Shown here piece after piece: positions 43,985 to 52,484 of a stretch of DNA of 64,000 nt. The DNA is from Kiritimatiellia bacterium (lineage in GTDB: Bacteria; Verrucomicrobiota; Kiritimatiellia; RFP12; UBA1067). The notes under the pieces were generated by a model. The model searched no databases. It saw only the letters and a list, made by a program, of their open reading frames with translations, and had not been told where the DNA came from. Location: assembly GCA_017525225.1 (NCBI GenBank), contig JAFXTB010000155.1, forward strand, positions 19,013-83,012. The letters run 5' to 3'. A program made the translations under genes and the position numbers. Numbering within the stretch: the stretch's first letter is position 1; the number at the start of each line of letters is the position of its first letter.

Positions 43985-45064
43985 CTATGCGGCCTCCCTT
44001 GAGAAGTTGATGCCGCCAAGGTAGAATCTGCTGGTCCTGCCTGCGTTCGGATAGAGGTCTTCCAGGTCGAAATCCTTGGAAAGGAGCGTCCCCGCGAAGG
44101 AATGGAGCGTGGAGTCGGGCTTGAGCAGGTCCGCATGGTGCGTGGTGAGCTCAGAAGCGAAGTTGAGGAGGTCGGCCACGCTGCATCCCACGGGCAGGAG
44201 CGGACGCTTCTTCTGGCCAATGTTCGTGAGGTCAGTCACGCCGTAGCGTACGCACGGGTTCGCGGCGATTTCGTTCAGACGCTCGCGAAGGAGCATTTGG
44301 TTGCGCGTATTCGCCACAGAGCGGCGGATCAGCCCCTCCAGCAGCACAACCTCGCCCACCGATGCCTTCGTGCCGGCCGCGGTGCACATGCGCTCCTGCA
44401 GCATCTCGATGCCGGACGGATTGCTGAAGGAAACCAGCAGCCGACGGAAATGCTCGCCGCTGTTGTCCTTGATCTCCATCTTCGTGCGGAAGATTGGTGC
44501 CTCCGCCACCGCGCCGTTGGAACACACCTGGCGCCAGGTCGCGAGGCTCATGTCGGGCATGCCAACGCCGTCCACGGGCACACGGCAGCGAACGCGCACA
44601 TGGTAGGCGCTGTCGTTCGGCACACTCCACGGATCGTCAAGGTCCAGCATGGCACTCAGCATGCCGTCGCCGTATTCAACTTCCTGCAGGCGGCGGTCAT
44701 CGTGCAGTACCCTTTCAATGAACTTCACGGGCATGGGAAGTCCCTTGTCCTGCGTGAGGCCGAGGGCCTGGTTCTGCTCCGTGTCGACCGTAACGCGAAG
44801 CGGCAGGTCCGGTTCCTTCTCAGCGGCGCGGGTCATCACCTCCAGTGGTGAGAAGAACCCGAATACCCCGAAGGGAATGCCCAGTTCACCGGCGAGGGTT
44901 TTGTAGAACCGGTCGCTCAACTTGTAGGTCGTCTGACCGAGGACGAGTCCCTTGATCTTCTCGTCGTCACTGTCCAGGACCTCGACCATCTGTCGAGGCG
45001 TAATGGGGATCGGCTCGAAGCGGTCGCCGATCCATGTATTCATGTCGATTTTTTCGGCTTTCAT
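43985..45064 (-). CDS. DUF932-like protein
   Basis: This 359-residue protein resembles phage/plasmid DUF932 proteins: a lead-in with FYKTLAGELGIPFGVFGFFSP, a central NDSAYHVRVRCRV, then the SLATWRQVCSNGAVAEAP block, where family members have a C-S/T-N-G motif. A helical C-terminal half follows. DUF932 proteins are common next to replication and helicase genes, but their role is unknown. The ATG at 45064, nine bases after GGAG, is preferred to two ATGs just upstream. It is coupled to the helicase gene. Confidence 0.6.
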   Translation of the reverse strand: MKAEKIDMNTWIGDRFEPIPITPRQMVEVLDSDDEKIKGLVLGQTTYKLSDRFYKTLAGELGIPFGVFGFFSPLEVMTRAAEKEPDLPLRVTVDTEQNQALGLTQDKGLPMPVKFIERVLHDDRRLQEVEYGDGMLSAMLDLDDPWSVPNDSAYHVRVRCRVPVDGVGMPDMSLATWRQVCSNGAVAEAPIFRTKMEIKDNSGEHFRRLLVSFSNPSGIEMLQERMCTAAGTKASVGEVVLLEGLIRRSVANTRNQMLLRERLNEIAANPCVRYGVTDLTNIGQKKRPLLPVGCSVADLLNFASELTTHHADLLKPDSTLHSFAGTLLSKDFDLEDLYPNAGRTSRFYLGGINFSREAA

Positions 45065-45140
45065 GGTTTTCATCTCCATGAGGGTAAACCGAAATCATCC
45101 CACGATATTACAATTTTTTTATTAAACCTTTCAATTGCCT

Positions 45141-45193
45141 GGTAGGGGCACGCGTCCCGCGTGCCCGCGGTCGCGCGGGACGCGCGACCCTAC
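45141..45193. repeat. Inverted pair of REP elements (BIME-like)
   Basis: A plus-strand GGTAGGGGCACGCGTCCCGC (45141 on) faces a minus-strand GTAGGGTCGCGCGTCCCGCG (ending 45193), each with its own palindromic arm. This head-to-head pairing is typical of BIMEs and fills most of the 176-base gap between the sigma-54-like and DUF932 genes. It could form a large stem and separate two transcription units. Confidence 0.75.
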
Positions 45194-45240
45194 TGGGTTT
45201 TGCATCTACCCCTTGTTATATGCCTGCTGTCCCGATCTTA

Positions 45241-45972
45241 CTAGGTGAAAACGCTGTCCAAGGGCAGGGATGACAGGGGCCAAGCCAGGCGGCATTTTTT
45301 GCAATAGGCGCGGATATTCGTCGTATCCGTGTCTGTAAAACCGACTTCCTTGCAGAAATCTTGTCGCGTCTTCGACTTGTGGTGCTCCTTAAAACCCTCG
45401 GGGCTTTTAAGGACATCATCCCCTTCACTCTGCAACCAGTTCGCCACCGCCTCGTAGAAGGCGAATTGCCTGCGAACGGCGTCAAGTATCAGTCGCGCCT
45501 CATTGTCAGAGTCGTTGACCCGATACCCCGACAGAGGATTGCGAGGCGGAACGCACGACCATTTACCCGTCCCCCTCTGAACAAACTTGATCTCATGGAC
45601 ACGCGGAAGGGTGTCCAACGGCGACTCGTCGCCGCCGGAAAGGGCCACGTGCGCGTTGAAGGATTGGCCATCCTCACGGAGTTCATCGTCATCGACGAAC
45701 TCGGCCTCTGAATCATAGTCCTCCTCGGCGTTCTCCGCGACATCGTCGTATTCACCTTTCTGATCGTCTCCGTCGACAAAGAGCTTTTGTTCCTTAATCA
45801 ATTTCTGTATAACCTGCGCCTGGACCGCACAATCGGCGCGAACAAAAGGCGCCACTTGTATCGCAGCCTGCTTCTTGATGATTGCTTCAGCCTTCTGCTC
45901 CGCAGTAGCTTTGACATTCTTCTTGACTTCCACATGTGCGGAAGAACCTGCACTCAAACTCATGCCATACAT
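45241..45972 (-). CDS. Truncated sigma-54-like protein (core-binding plus HTH region, no RpoN box)
   Basis: I find this 243-residue protein to resemble the middle of RpoN. VQRGTGKWSCVPPRNPLSGY then RVND matches the 'V..G..W.V.LN...P.LRIN' core-binding motif. NEARLILDAVRRQFAFYEAV corresponds to the 'A..LI.AI..R..TL..V' helix. SPEGFKEHHKSKTRQDFCKE then VGFTDTDTTNIRAYCKK parallels the GPEALKPLTLKDIAE-HESTVSR helix-turn-helix. It ends WPLSSLPLDSVFT, where RpoN has FPLKYFFS. The terminal RpoN box is missing and the N-terminal activator region is replaced by an acidic segment. Similarity is by eye and could be wrong. It starts three bases after the polymerase gene and shares its GGAGG. Confidence 0.45.
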   Translation of the reverse strand: MYGMSLSAGSSAHVEVKKNVKATAEQKAEAIIKKQAAIQVAPFVRADCAVQAQVIQKLIKEQKLFVDGDDQKGEYDDVAENAEEDYDSEAEFVDDDELREDGQSFNAHVALSGGDESPLDTLPRVHEIKFVQRGTGKWSCVPPRNPLSGYRVNDSDNEARLILDAVRRQFAFYEAVANWLQSEGDDVLKSPEGFKEHHKSKTRQDFCKEVGFTDTDTTNIRAYCKKCRLAWPLSSLPLDSVFT

Positions 45973-45974
45973 GA

Positions 45975-48900
45975 CTAACCCTCCACCTCAAAACTGTTGA
46001 ACATCACCTGCGCCGACGGCGAGGTCAGCGGGACATCGCGTATCTCGCAGTTAAGGAGCCGCCCGATCATTTCAAAGTTGGCACACCGTGCGATGGACTC
46101 CAGGTCCCCGTTTTTGTCAACGACCTTCAACACCTCGTTGAGGGATTTTTTGGGGTAACTATTAAGAACCCGCCACAGAAGCTGAAGGTGCCGGGGATCC
46201 AGTTCGCTGTACGGCGTTTTCTTCCTATCGCCTGAAAAGCACAGGCGCTTGTAGAAATCGTCGTAGTCTTTGATCGTACGTTTATCCTTCTCCTCGCTCT
46301 TCTCTTTTGCGTTGATCAACTTGCGAACCGACTCTATGTCAACCTGACTTCCCAAGGCATGGGCGCTTTTCATCGAAAGCTGCGTACCGCGCTCACCGAT
46401 CGACTGCGCCGCAATCAATCCTGCCGGATATCCAACCTCGGGCAACGTGCCGTCCGACAATTTTCCATAGCACGCCGCGCAGATGCCGTCCGCACATGTA
46501 CAGTTAAGTACGGAGCGCTCGCCTTCGTGCTTGCAGTCCTCCGTTGTGATCGTCACGGGACGCAACGCGTAGACGAGGCGGCGCGTAAGGTCACCCGCCT
46601 TTCCCGTGTTGAGCTTCTTGTCGCACATCGAGGCACGAGCGTTGAATGACGACCAGAAGAGATCCTCCCACGACATGCCGCCGACAAGCGACCCCTTGAT
46701 CGTGAATTCTTTCTCATGTTTGGGTGTCGGCGTGAAACCCAGTTCACCGTATGGAAGTTTGCCGCGCGAGTTCGTGAACTGCTTGATCTGCTTCGCGCCG
46801 TTCGCGCCAGAGTTGACCATATCCGCAACAAACCCGTTCTTACCGTCATACGCCGCAAGATCGTAGAAGCCGAACGACACACCCTCTTCCGTACACTTCG
46901 CGAACGCCTCGCGCGCATACTTCAGAACGGATTCGGCTTCGCCATTCCCGCAGGCTTCAACCAACCGCTTCTCCGCGGTCTGTGAATCGCGATCGCACAG
47001 CAGGTACGCGCCCATCACTAAATCCCGGTCATAGTTCGGAGTGACCTTGAGATTGCCCGCCGAGAACAGGTTCGCAGACGGCGCCAACAGCGGCAACGAC
47101 TCCTGCGCCTTATTGGAAAGCGGCAGATAACCGGCCATCTCGTCGCCGTCGAAGTCCGCCCCGAACCCCTTACACGAAAGCGGCTGCAGACGAAACACCT
47201 CGCCGTCTTCGGGCTTGAGCACCCTCACCTTGAAGGCCTGCATGCTGTACTTGTGGAGGGACGGCTGCCGGTTCATGAGCATCCAGAGGGGATTCTGTTC
47301 AAGATAGGTTTCAAGCGCACTCGCCTTCTCATCGCGCGAGCGAGCTCTTTCGCCCCTCGGCGAACGCCACCCGAACCCTGCCATCGTCACGTCGTTGGGC
47401 GACAGAGGGTGCCCTTCTCCCATTTCGCCAGTGACCCGATCGGCCAAAAGCTCCCAGAGAACGGACGGCGGAACACCCACCTCGTCAAACGCAAGATCCG
47501 GACCTGGCGTAATGACCAGCCGGCACGAACGGTCCACGCGCCGCCCGAGTCCCTCTCGTCTCACGAGCCCGTGCTTTCCACACAACGCATCACGCAAAAC
47601 CTGAAACACGGCTGCAACCGTCTTCTCGATCTGCGTCAGTGCTTTCGCCTTATCTTCTGCCTTCGCCTTGGCATACCAATCGCACGCGGCGACGATTTCC
47701 CCATACCCAAACGGATCCTCCTCGCCTTCGTATCCCACGCGGTACCGGAGCGGCAGGACGGGAACGTAGTGCAGTTTCGTCTGGTTGTCAATGTCCTTGT
47801 CCGTCTGCGCTCTCGCAGGATAGTCTATCGGCTCTGGCAATTCAATGACGCCCCACTTCTCCTCGTCAGCACACACAAATGCCTCGCGAAGCGAACCGAA
47901 CACTTTCGGATCACTGATGCCTCCCTCCGCCGGTTCGTCCTGCACGTTGACCGCCTCAAGTTTGAAATTGTAGCCAGGCTTATTCTTCCTACATTCTTCG
48001 CATGGGCACAGCACAAGCGCATCGCCGATCTCCTTTGCCTGCTTTTCAGATGCTTCAAGGCACATCCTCTGAAGCGCCTCACTCGCGTTCATCTTAATAA
48101 AACAACGTACGTCGCCAACGCCGCCAATGCGAAGGTCCGAAGTCTTCACTTCCAGCGACAGCGTTGTGGCATTTTTGTTTATCTCTCCCTTCTTCACACC
48201 CCAAAGTGGCGTTACCTTGAGATACTCGCATGCAGCACTCGCAACCGGCATCCAATAGTTGCCTTTGTCCGCTTTCAGGGGACCTTTTATCGACACGCCG
48301 AAATGGGACAGCAACGACGCAAGGCTCAGCGTCTTGCGGCGTTCATCGTCCCCTGTCCAGTTAAAACGTTCCCCACCAAACGCAAGTGTCTCTGCATGGT
48401 GTGTACACCGGAACTGCGCAGAACGGCACGTCACCGCAGTCGCCTTCTCAATCGTCCGCTCGCTGCGGACCTGCTCCTCACCAAGCCCAATCCGCTCAAG
48501 GAGCTCGTCGTCCGTCATCCGTCCGAACGACACCGTCTTCTTCTCCTGGTTGACCTCCATCTTGATCAACATGGCCGCCAGGTAGTCGGACAGCACCTGC
48601 GGGAAACCGGTCTGGCCGAGTTCTGGATTCCCTGCTTCCTTCGTAGCCACGGCATCGGAGTTGTGAAGCAGGTCCGCGATGATTGGCTCCGATCCGGAAT
48701 AGGCGGAAAGCGCCCACATCTCCATCTCACCGACACGCTGTCCGCCGCCGATCAACCGTCCGTGCGCGGCCTGTCCCGTGGCACAGGAATACTGCGCATC
48801 CTTGCCGCCGCGGCGCGCCTGCGCCTTCAACGCGGGAATATGGTGGAGTCGGAAGAAATGCTGGTACCCGACAACGACAGGCGACTTTGTTGTCACCTTG

Positions 48901-50903
48901 CGGCCATCCGGCAATGTCCAGTGCAGTTTCGTCTTACCGAATTCGTCAAGTCCCGTCTCCTTGAGCAGCCCCTTGACCTTCTCATGGTCGATCGCACCGC
49001 AGGACGGAGCGCCGGCGGGGCCGGTGGCACCCGCCACCAGCACGTCCGCATCCGTCTTCCCTTTGTGGAACAGCCATCCAAGATGCGTCTCCAGCAGCTG
49101 ACCGGGGTTCATGCGCGACAGTACGCCATGCGGGTTCAGGAGAATGTCAACCGGCGTACCGTCGGGAAGTCTCGGCATCGCCTTCGCGGGCAGCACCTTG
49201 GAGACGACACCCTTGTTGCCGTGGCGTCCCATCAGCTTGTCGCCCGGTTCCAAGACGAACTCGCGCGCAATTCGGTACTTCAGCCTACACACGAACCCTG
49301 GATCACGCTCAAGGGGCTTCTTCATGATCTCCTGCGGATAGTCGATCTGCACGAGCATTGCGGGAGCGGCATCGACATACCGAATCGAGCGAGTAATTTC
49401 CTTGCCGTTCTTGATCATCTTGAACGTGGCAATGACCGAACCCTCGCACAGGCTCTTGCCCGGCTTCCGGATCTCGGTGCACGTCCATTCCGGACCAATG
49501 TCACATGCGTAGTCCTTCTCTTCGGTGACAGCCATCTCTTTCACGATCGCGTCGCTCACAACGACCGCGTCGTCAAGGTTCCAGCCATACCAGGGGAGGT
49601 AGGCTACGAGCAGGTCGCGCCCGATTTTCAGCTCGCCGTTCTCCGAGCAGCGCGGACACAGCCCCGCGTCCTCCAACGGTTGCATGAACTCCACAAGCCC
49701 CTCCTCGCCGCCAGACTTCACGCTTGGCGGTTTCGACCCGCTCATGGGCACGGCCTGACGCATGTTCTTCGCGCCCATCATACTGCGGGCGTCGTCGTTG
49801 TGGTTCAGGAACGGTATCAGCGACGTGCACCAGCTCACGGGGAGTCCCGATGGTAGGGCCGCCTCGCCGAGGCGGCCGCTCTTCGCGTTAATCTGGCCAG
49901 TCTTGTCCACCCAAGCCCCGCGCGCGAGCTGCAGCTGGATGCCCACCATCTCGGACTCGGGACTCTCTATCGGACAGATGCGTCCTTCAAACGAGGGATG
50001 GTTCTGGCGGAACGCAGCGGGCAGGAACCCCACGTAGCGCCTGCTCACCTTGAATCGCTTAATGCCACAGATGCGTCCCGCCGCCTCGAGGATGTTGTCC
50101 GGACGGATCACGTCAAAGCCGTTGTACCACCGCTGTCCGATCGACGAAATGGGCACAAGCGCCCGCGCCAGATCGTTCCAGCTGTCACGCTTGCTTTTCT
50201 GCGAGACAAAGACGCGATAGTAGAGCCGGAGTAGTCGGTTCCGCAACCAAATGGGGAATGTCACCGCCATGCGGTGGTCAAGATCGTCGGCATCCAATAT
50301 CTTCAATTTGCCTTCGTGCTTTTCCGTCCAATCCCGCACGTCCTTGCAAAATTCCAATCGTTCGGCCTTTTCGTCCTCCAAAACTTTCTCATACTTGGCG
50401 AGAACGCGAAAAAGCTCCTCGTCGTAGGCGCCGGGGAATGCCTTTGCCCACCAAAGGACGAAAGCGATCTCGTTCCAATTGGACCTAGACAGCTTCTTTT
50501 CATCGACGAGGATGAACTGTCCGTCCGGCATCCCCAGCCGCAACGCCTCTTTGCCGTTGGCCACCCTCACCTTACGCAGCCCCGGCATCTCGCCGAGCCA
50601 TGAGCTCCAGACCAACCTCTGGGGCGCGTCCTTGTTTTCGGCGTCGCCGCCGTGCGCCACGAAGATACCGTGATACGGCAGGGGTATCTCGAACTCCCGC
50701 TTGTCGCCGTCTTTGAAGGAAACACAGAAGCTCCCCATGAGGTCAACGTTGTTCTTGTACGCGAATTTCGCGTCCCCCGCAGTGGGGAGGATAAGTTCCA
50801 CCTTGTCCACGTCCGGCGCCACTTTCCGAATACAATCCGTGGCGGATTTATTCCACGACTCAAGTGTCTCCGCGTCGCCGTCTTTAAACATCAGCCAATT
50901 CAT
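45975..50903 (-). CDS. Compact single-chain RNA polymerase beta-beta' fusion
   Basis: This is one 1642-residue chain carrying both catalytic subunits, which normally total about 2700. Beta part: ALVPISSIGQRWYNGFD (248-264), EGRICPIESPESEMVGI (306-322), NDDARSMMGAKNMRQAVP (369-386), YLPWYGWNLDDAVVVSD (435-451), GDKLMGRHGNKG (554-565) and GGQRVGEMEMWALSAY (720-735). Beta' part: GVIELPEPIDYP, RRVDRSCRLVITPGPDL, NRQPSLHKYSMQAF, the magnesium-binding GADFDGDEMAG (1248-1258), bridge helix near 1365, trigger loop near 1404-1443, a Cys zinc site near 1457-1478 and LIAAQSIGERGTQLSMKSAH (1496-1515). All catalytic Asp residues are kept. Lobe, flap, clamp and jaw insertions are reduced. It starts the run sigma-54-like, DUF932, helicase, sigma-70. 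Confidence 0.93.
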   Translation of the reverse strand: MNWLMFKDGDAETLESWNKSATDCIRKVAPDVDKVELILPTAGDAKFAYKNNVDLMGSFCVSFKDGDKREFEIPLPYHGIFVAHGGDAENKDAPQRLVWSSWLGEMPGLRKVRVANGKEALRLGMPDGQFILVDEKKLSRSNWNEIAFVLWWAKAFPGAYDEELFRVLAKYEKVLEDEKAERLEFCKDVRDWTEKHEGKLKILDADDLDHRMAVTFPIWLRNRLLRLYYRVFVSQKSKRDSWNDLARALVPISSIGQRWYNGFDVIRPDNILEAAGRICGIKRFKVSRRYVGFLPAAFRQNHPSFEGRICPIESPESEMVGIQLQLARGAWVDKTGQINAKSGRLGEAALPSGLPVSWCTSLIPFLNHNDDARSMMGAKNMRQAVPMSGSKPPSVKSGGEEGLVEFMQPLEDAGLCPRCSENGELKIGRDLLVAYLPWYGWNLDDAVVVSDAIVKEMAVTEEKDYACDIGPEWTCTEIRKPGKSLCEGSVIATFKMIKNGKEITRSIRYVDAAPAMLVQIDYPQEIMKKPLERDPGFVCRLKYRIAREFVLEPGDKLMGRHGNKGVVSKVLPAKAMPRLPDGTPVDILLNPHGVLSRMNPGQLLETHLGWLFHKGKTDADVLVAGATGPAGAPSCGAIDHEKVKGLLKETGLDEFGKTKLHWTLPDGRKVTTKSPVVVGYQHFFRLHHIPALKAQARRGGKDAQYSCATGQAAHGRLIGGGQRVGEMEMWALSAYSGSEPIIADLLHNSDAVATKEAGNPELGQTGFPQVLSDYLAAMLIKMEVNQEKKTVSFGRMTDDELLERIGLGEEQVRSERTIEKATAVTCRSAQFRCTHHAETLAFGGERFNWTGDDERRKTLSLASLLSHFGVSIKGPLKADKGNYWMPVASAACEYLKVTPLWGVKKGEINKNATTLSLEVKTSDLRIGGVGDVRCFIKMNASEALQRMCLEASEKQAKEIGDALVLCPCEECRKNKPGYNFKLEAVNVQDEPAEGGISDPKVFGSLREAFVCADEEKWGVIELPEPIDYPARAQTDKDIDNQTKLHYVPVLPLRYRVGYEGEEDPFGYGEIVAACDWYAKAKAEDKAKALTQIEKTVAAVFQVLRDALCGKHGLVRREGLGRRVDRSCRLVITPGPDLAFDEVGVPPSVLWELLADRVTGEMGEGHPLSPNDVTMAGFGWRSPRGERARSRDEKASALETYLEQNPLWMLMNRQPSLHKYSMQAFKVRVLKPEDGEVFRLQPLSCKGFGADFDGDEMAGYLPLSNKAQESLPLLAPSANLFSAGNLKVTPNYDRDLVMGAYLLCDRDSQTAEKRLVEACGNGEAESVLKYAREAFAKCTEEGVSFGFYDLAAYDGKNGFVADMVNSGANGAKQIKQFTNSRGKLPYGELGFTPTPKHEKEFTIKGSLVGGMSWEDLFWSSFNARASMCDKKLNTGKAGDLTRRLVYALRPVTITTEDCKHEGERSVLNCTCADGICAACYGKLSDGTLPEVGYPAGLIAAQSIGERGTQLSMKSAHALGSQVDIESVRKLINAKEKSEEKDKRTIKDYDDFYKRLCFSGDRKKTPYSELDPRHLQLLWRVLNSYPKKSLNEVLKVVDKNGDLESIARCANFEMIGRLLNCEIRDVPLTSPSAQVMFNSFEVEG
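49852..49879 (+). repeat. REP element embedded in the RNA polymerase gene
   Basis: GGTAGGGCCGCCTCGCCGAG closed by GCGGCCGC forms a strong palindrome with the family's GGTAGGG head. It is read through in frame as SGRLGEAALPS (residues 342-352), in a surface segment between two conserved beta motifs, so the polymerase tolerates it. Confidence 0.7.
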
Positions 50904-50995
50904 CTGTGGAGGTCTCCTTCTAGGGAATCACATGGTGAAATTTTACCAAATCCCCCTGAGGAATGCCATACGGATTTAAAGAAGCGCAAACCGCG

Positions 50996-51766
50996 CTACA
51001 TACCCTTGCAGAGGCGGTGGAGGCGAAGTCCTGGAAGGTCGCGGCGCACTCTATCGAACGCGCCCCAGAGGTTGGAAGCGAGCGAATGGGAATCGTGGAG
51101 GACGACTGCGGAAGCATCGAGGCGCTGGACGACATCCGCTCCGCGCCGGAGCCGTACTCCTGCCTTTCTGGCACCCGCAGCGACCCACGCGAGAGCGAGG
51201 TCGGCCATCAGGTGGTTGTCGGCATAGAGTCCGCCAACGTCGCTATGGCTGCCGGGGAACAGCATTTCTACGACACGCCCCTTTCCGCTACCAAGAGGCA
51301 CATGGCGGAAGAATTTCCGCGTCTCGTCGCGCGCAACGGCATGGCGTGCGCTCGCCACGTTGGCGGGGCAGGTTACGGATACATCGAGCCCTATGGTGGA
51401 ATCAACCGTATCCCAAAGGCCGAGATATGCTACTTTCGTTCCGAGCCTGTCCAGCCAATCCGCGAAATGGCGCGCAATGAGCGCACCGCGAGAGAAACCG
51501 AAAAGGAACACGCGCGTCGCAACGCCATCCGGCGGAAGCGATTCGTAGTTCGCCTCGAACCAGCGCCGCGCGTCGCGGAAGATGGCCCGCCAGTCCGAGC
51601 CAGCGATCTTGCCGCTCAGGTACGAGCCGAAATGCGTACCTGGTCCAGGCTCAAGGTGGAGCTTCTGCCGCGCATCGTCGATGCAGAGGTCCCGCATGCG
51701 CGTCACATTCGTATGTCTGCCCGCGACGCCCTTGCCCGTCCCCTCGAAAAACAGACAGAGGTTCAC
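50996..51766 (-). CDS. DUF2235 alpha/beta hydrolase (Tle1-like lipase)
   Basis: This 256-residue hydrolase has the DUF2235 start LCLFFEGTGKG and NVTRMRDL, the nucleophile elbow VFLFGFSRGALIARHF (Ser about 92), YLGLWDTVDSTIG and a late FPGSHSDVGGLYADNH carrying the His. DUF2235 proteins include phospholipase effectors of type VI secretion and cytosolic hydrolases. It starts with GTG at 51766, whose bases overlap the upstream stop (GTGA), so it depends on the 189-residue partner. No secretion genes are nearby. Confidence 0.82.
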   Translation of the reverse strand: MNLCLFFEGTGKGVAGRHTNVTRMRDLCIDDARQKLHLEPGPGTHFGSYLSGKIAGSDWRAIFRDARRWFEANYESLPPDGVATRVFLFGFSRGALIARHFADWLDRLGTKVAYLGLWDTVDSTIGLDVSVTCPANVASARHAVARDETRKFFRHVPLGSGKGRVVEMLFPGSHSDVGGLYADNHLMADLALAWVAAGARKAGVRLRRGADVVQRLDASAVVLHDSHSLASNLWGAFDRVRRDLPGLRLHRLCKGM

Positions 51767-52332
51767 GCCCTGAGACAGATGGTGAGGGAACCGGTGGGCT
51801 TGCCGGTGAGCGGACGAATAAGCTGCACCGTCACCATGCGCTCTTCGCCTTCGGCGGGGAGTTCGTCTATGTCGGCGACACCCTGCGCCACCACCTTGGG
51901 CACGTCCTTCTCGCCGATCATGACCGCCAGCGCGTCGATCGGCGAGGAGGCTATGTCCGCATAGCCGACCATCGCCTTCTCCATGAAGTCCGCGCCCATC
52001 TTGAGCGCATACTTGGCAGTAAGGCGGAGGAAGCGCCGTACCTTCTGGATGCTTACAGGTTCCGTGATGGACACGGCGATTCCGCAATGTCCGTCGACCT
52101 CCTCGCGGAACACGACGCGCTTCGTCCATGGTTCGGCGGTGAAGTCGCACACGCCCTTTTTGAACACCATCTCCCGCGCGCCCGATTTCTTCGCGATCGC
52201 GGTCCTCGGCCATACAAGGTCGAGCTGCCCGATGTTGCGGCTCTTCAAAAGCGCCTTTTCGGGAACACCCTTCAGCTCCGCCCTGACAAGCAGAAACTCC
52301 ACGTTCGCCTTTGTCCGTTTCGTCGTCGCCAT
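51763..52332 (-). CDS. Uncharacterised partner of the DUF2235 hydrolase
   Basis: I do not recognise this 189-residue protein. It begins with a basic MATTKRTKANVEFLLVRAEL and contains CDFTAEPWTKRVVFREEVDG and KYALKMGADFMEKAMVGYA, suggesting mixed alpha/beta structure. It ends in the GTGA overlap with the hydrolase. A promoter-like TATACT lies at 52414-52419, with AAAGGAGCAG before the ATG. Co-translation suggests an immunity, sensor or scaffold partner; the hint is positional only. Confidence 0.6.
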   Translation of the reverse strand: MATTKRTKANVEFLLVRAELKGVPEKALLKSRNIGQLDLVWPRTAIAKKSGAREMVFKKGVCDFTAEPWTKRVVFREEVDGHCGIAVSITEPVSIQKVRRFLRLTAKYALKMGADFMEKAMVGYADIASSPIDALAVMIGEKDVPKVVAQGVADIDELPAEGEERMVTVQLIRPLTGKPTGSLTICLRA

Positions 52333-52413
52333 TCGCCTGCTCCTTTCAAGATTGCCTTCTTCAGCATGTCATGATTCGAGAACACCCTCCTGCCTGAGGC
52401 AAGAAACGCCGAT

Positions 52414-52419
52414 AGTATA
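52414..52419 (-). promoter_or_regulatory. Predicted -10 box upstream of the hydrolase pair
   Basis: Minus-strand TTTTGCTATACTATCGGC. The TATACTATCGGC part is identical to the one before the RtcR-like gene at 38981-38992. A GCCT/AGGC stem follows in the leader. No clear -35 box. Confidence 0.4.
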
Positions 52420-52484
52420 GCAAAATCCAGTGATGGCGTGGGAGAAAAGTTGGTATGCTGGGTACCCACCCTCTCAACCCGACC

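Noticed and set aside
47253..49856. 867-codon plus-strand frame
   Set aside because: Antisense to the polymerase; high GC at third positions keeps the opposite strand open.
45975..50903. Reading the fusion as the host's main rpoB-rpoC
   Set aside because: Too short, wrong neighbours (no rplJ, rplL or rpsL) and reduced accessory domains. Only a full genome could exclude this completely.
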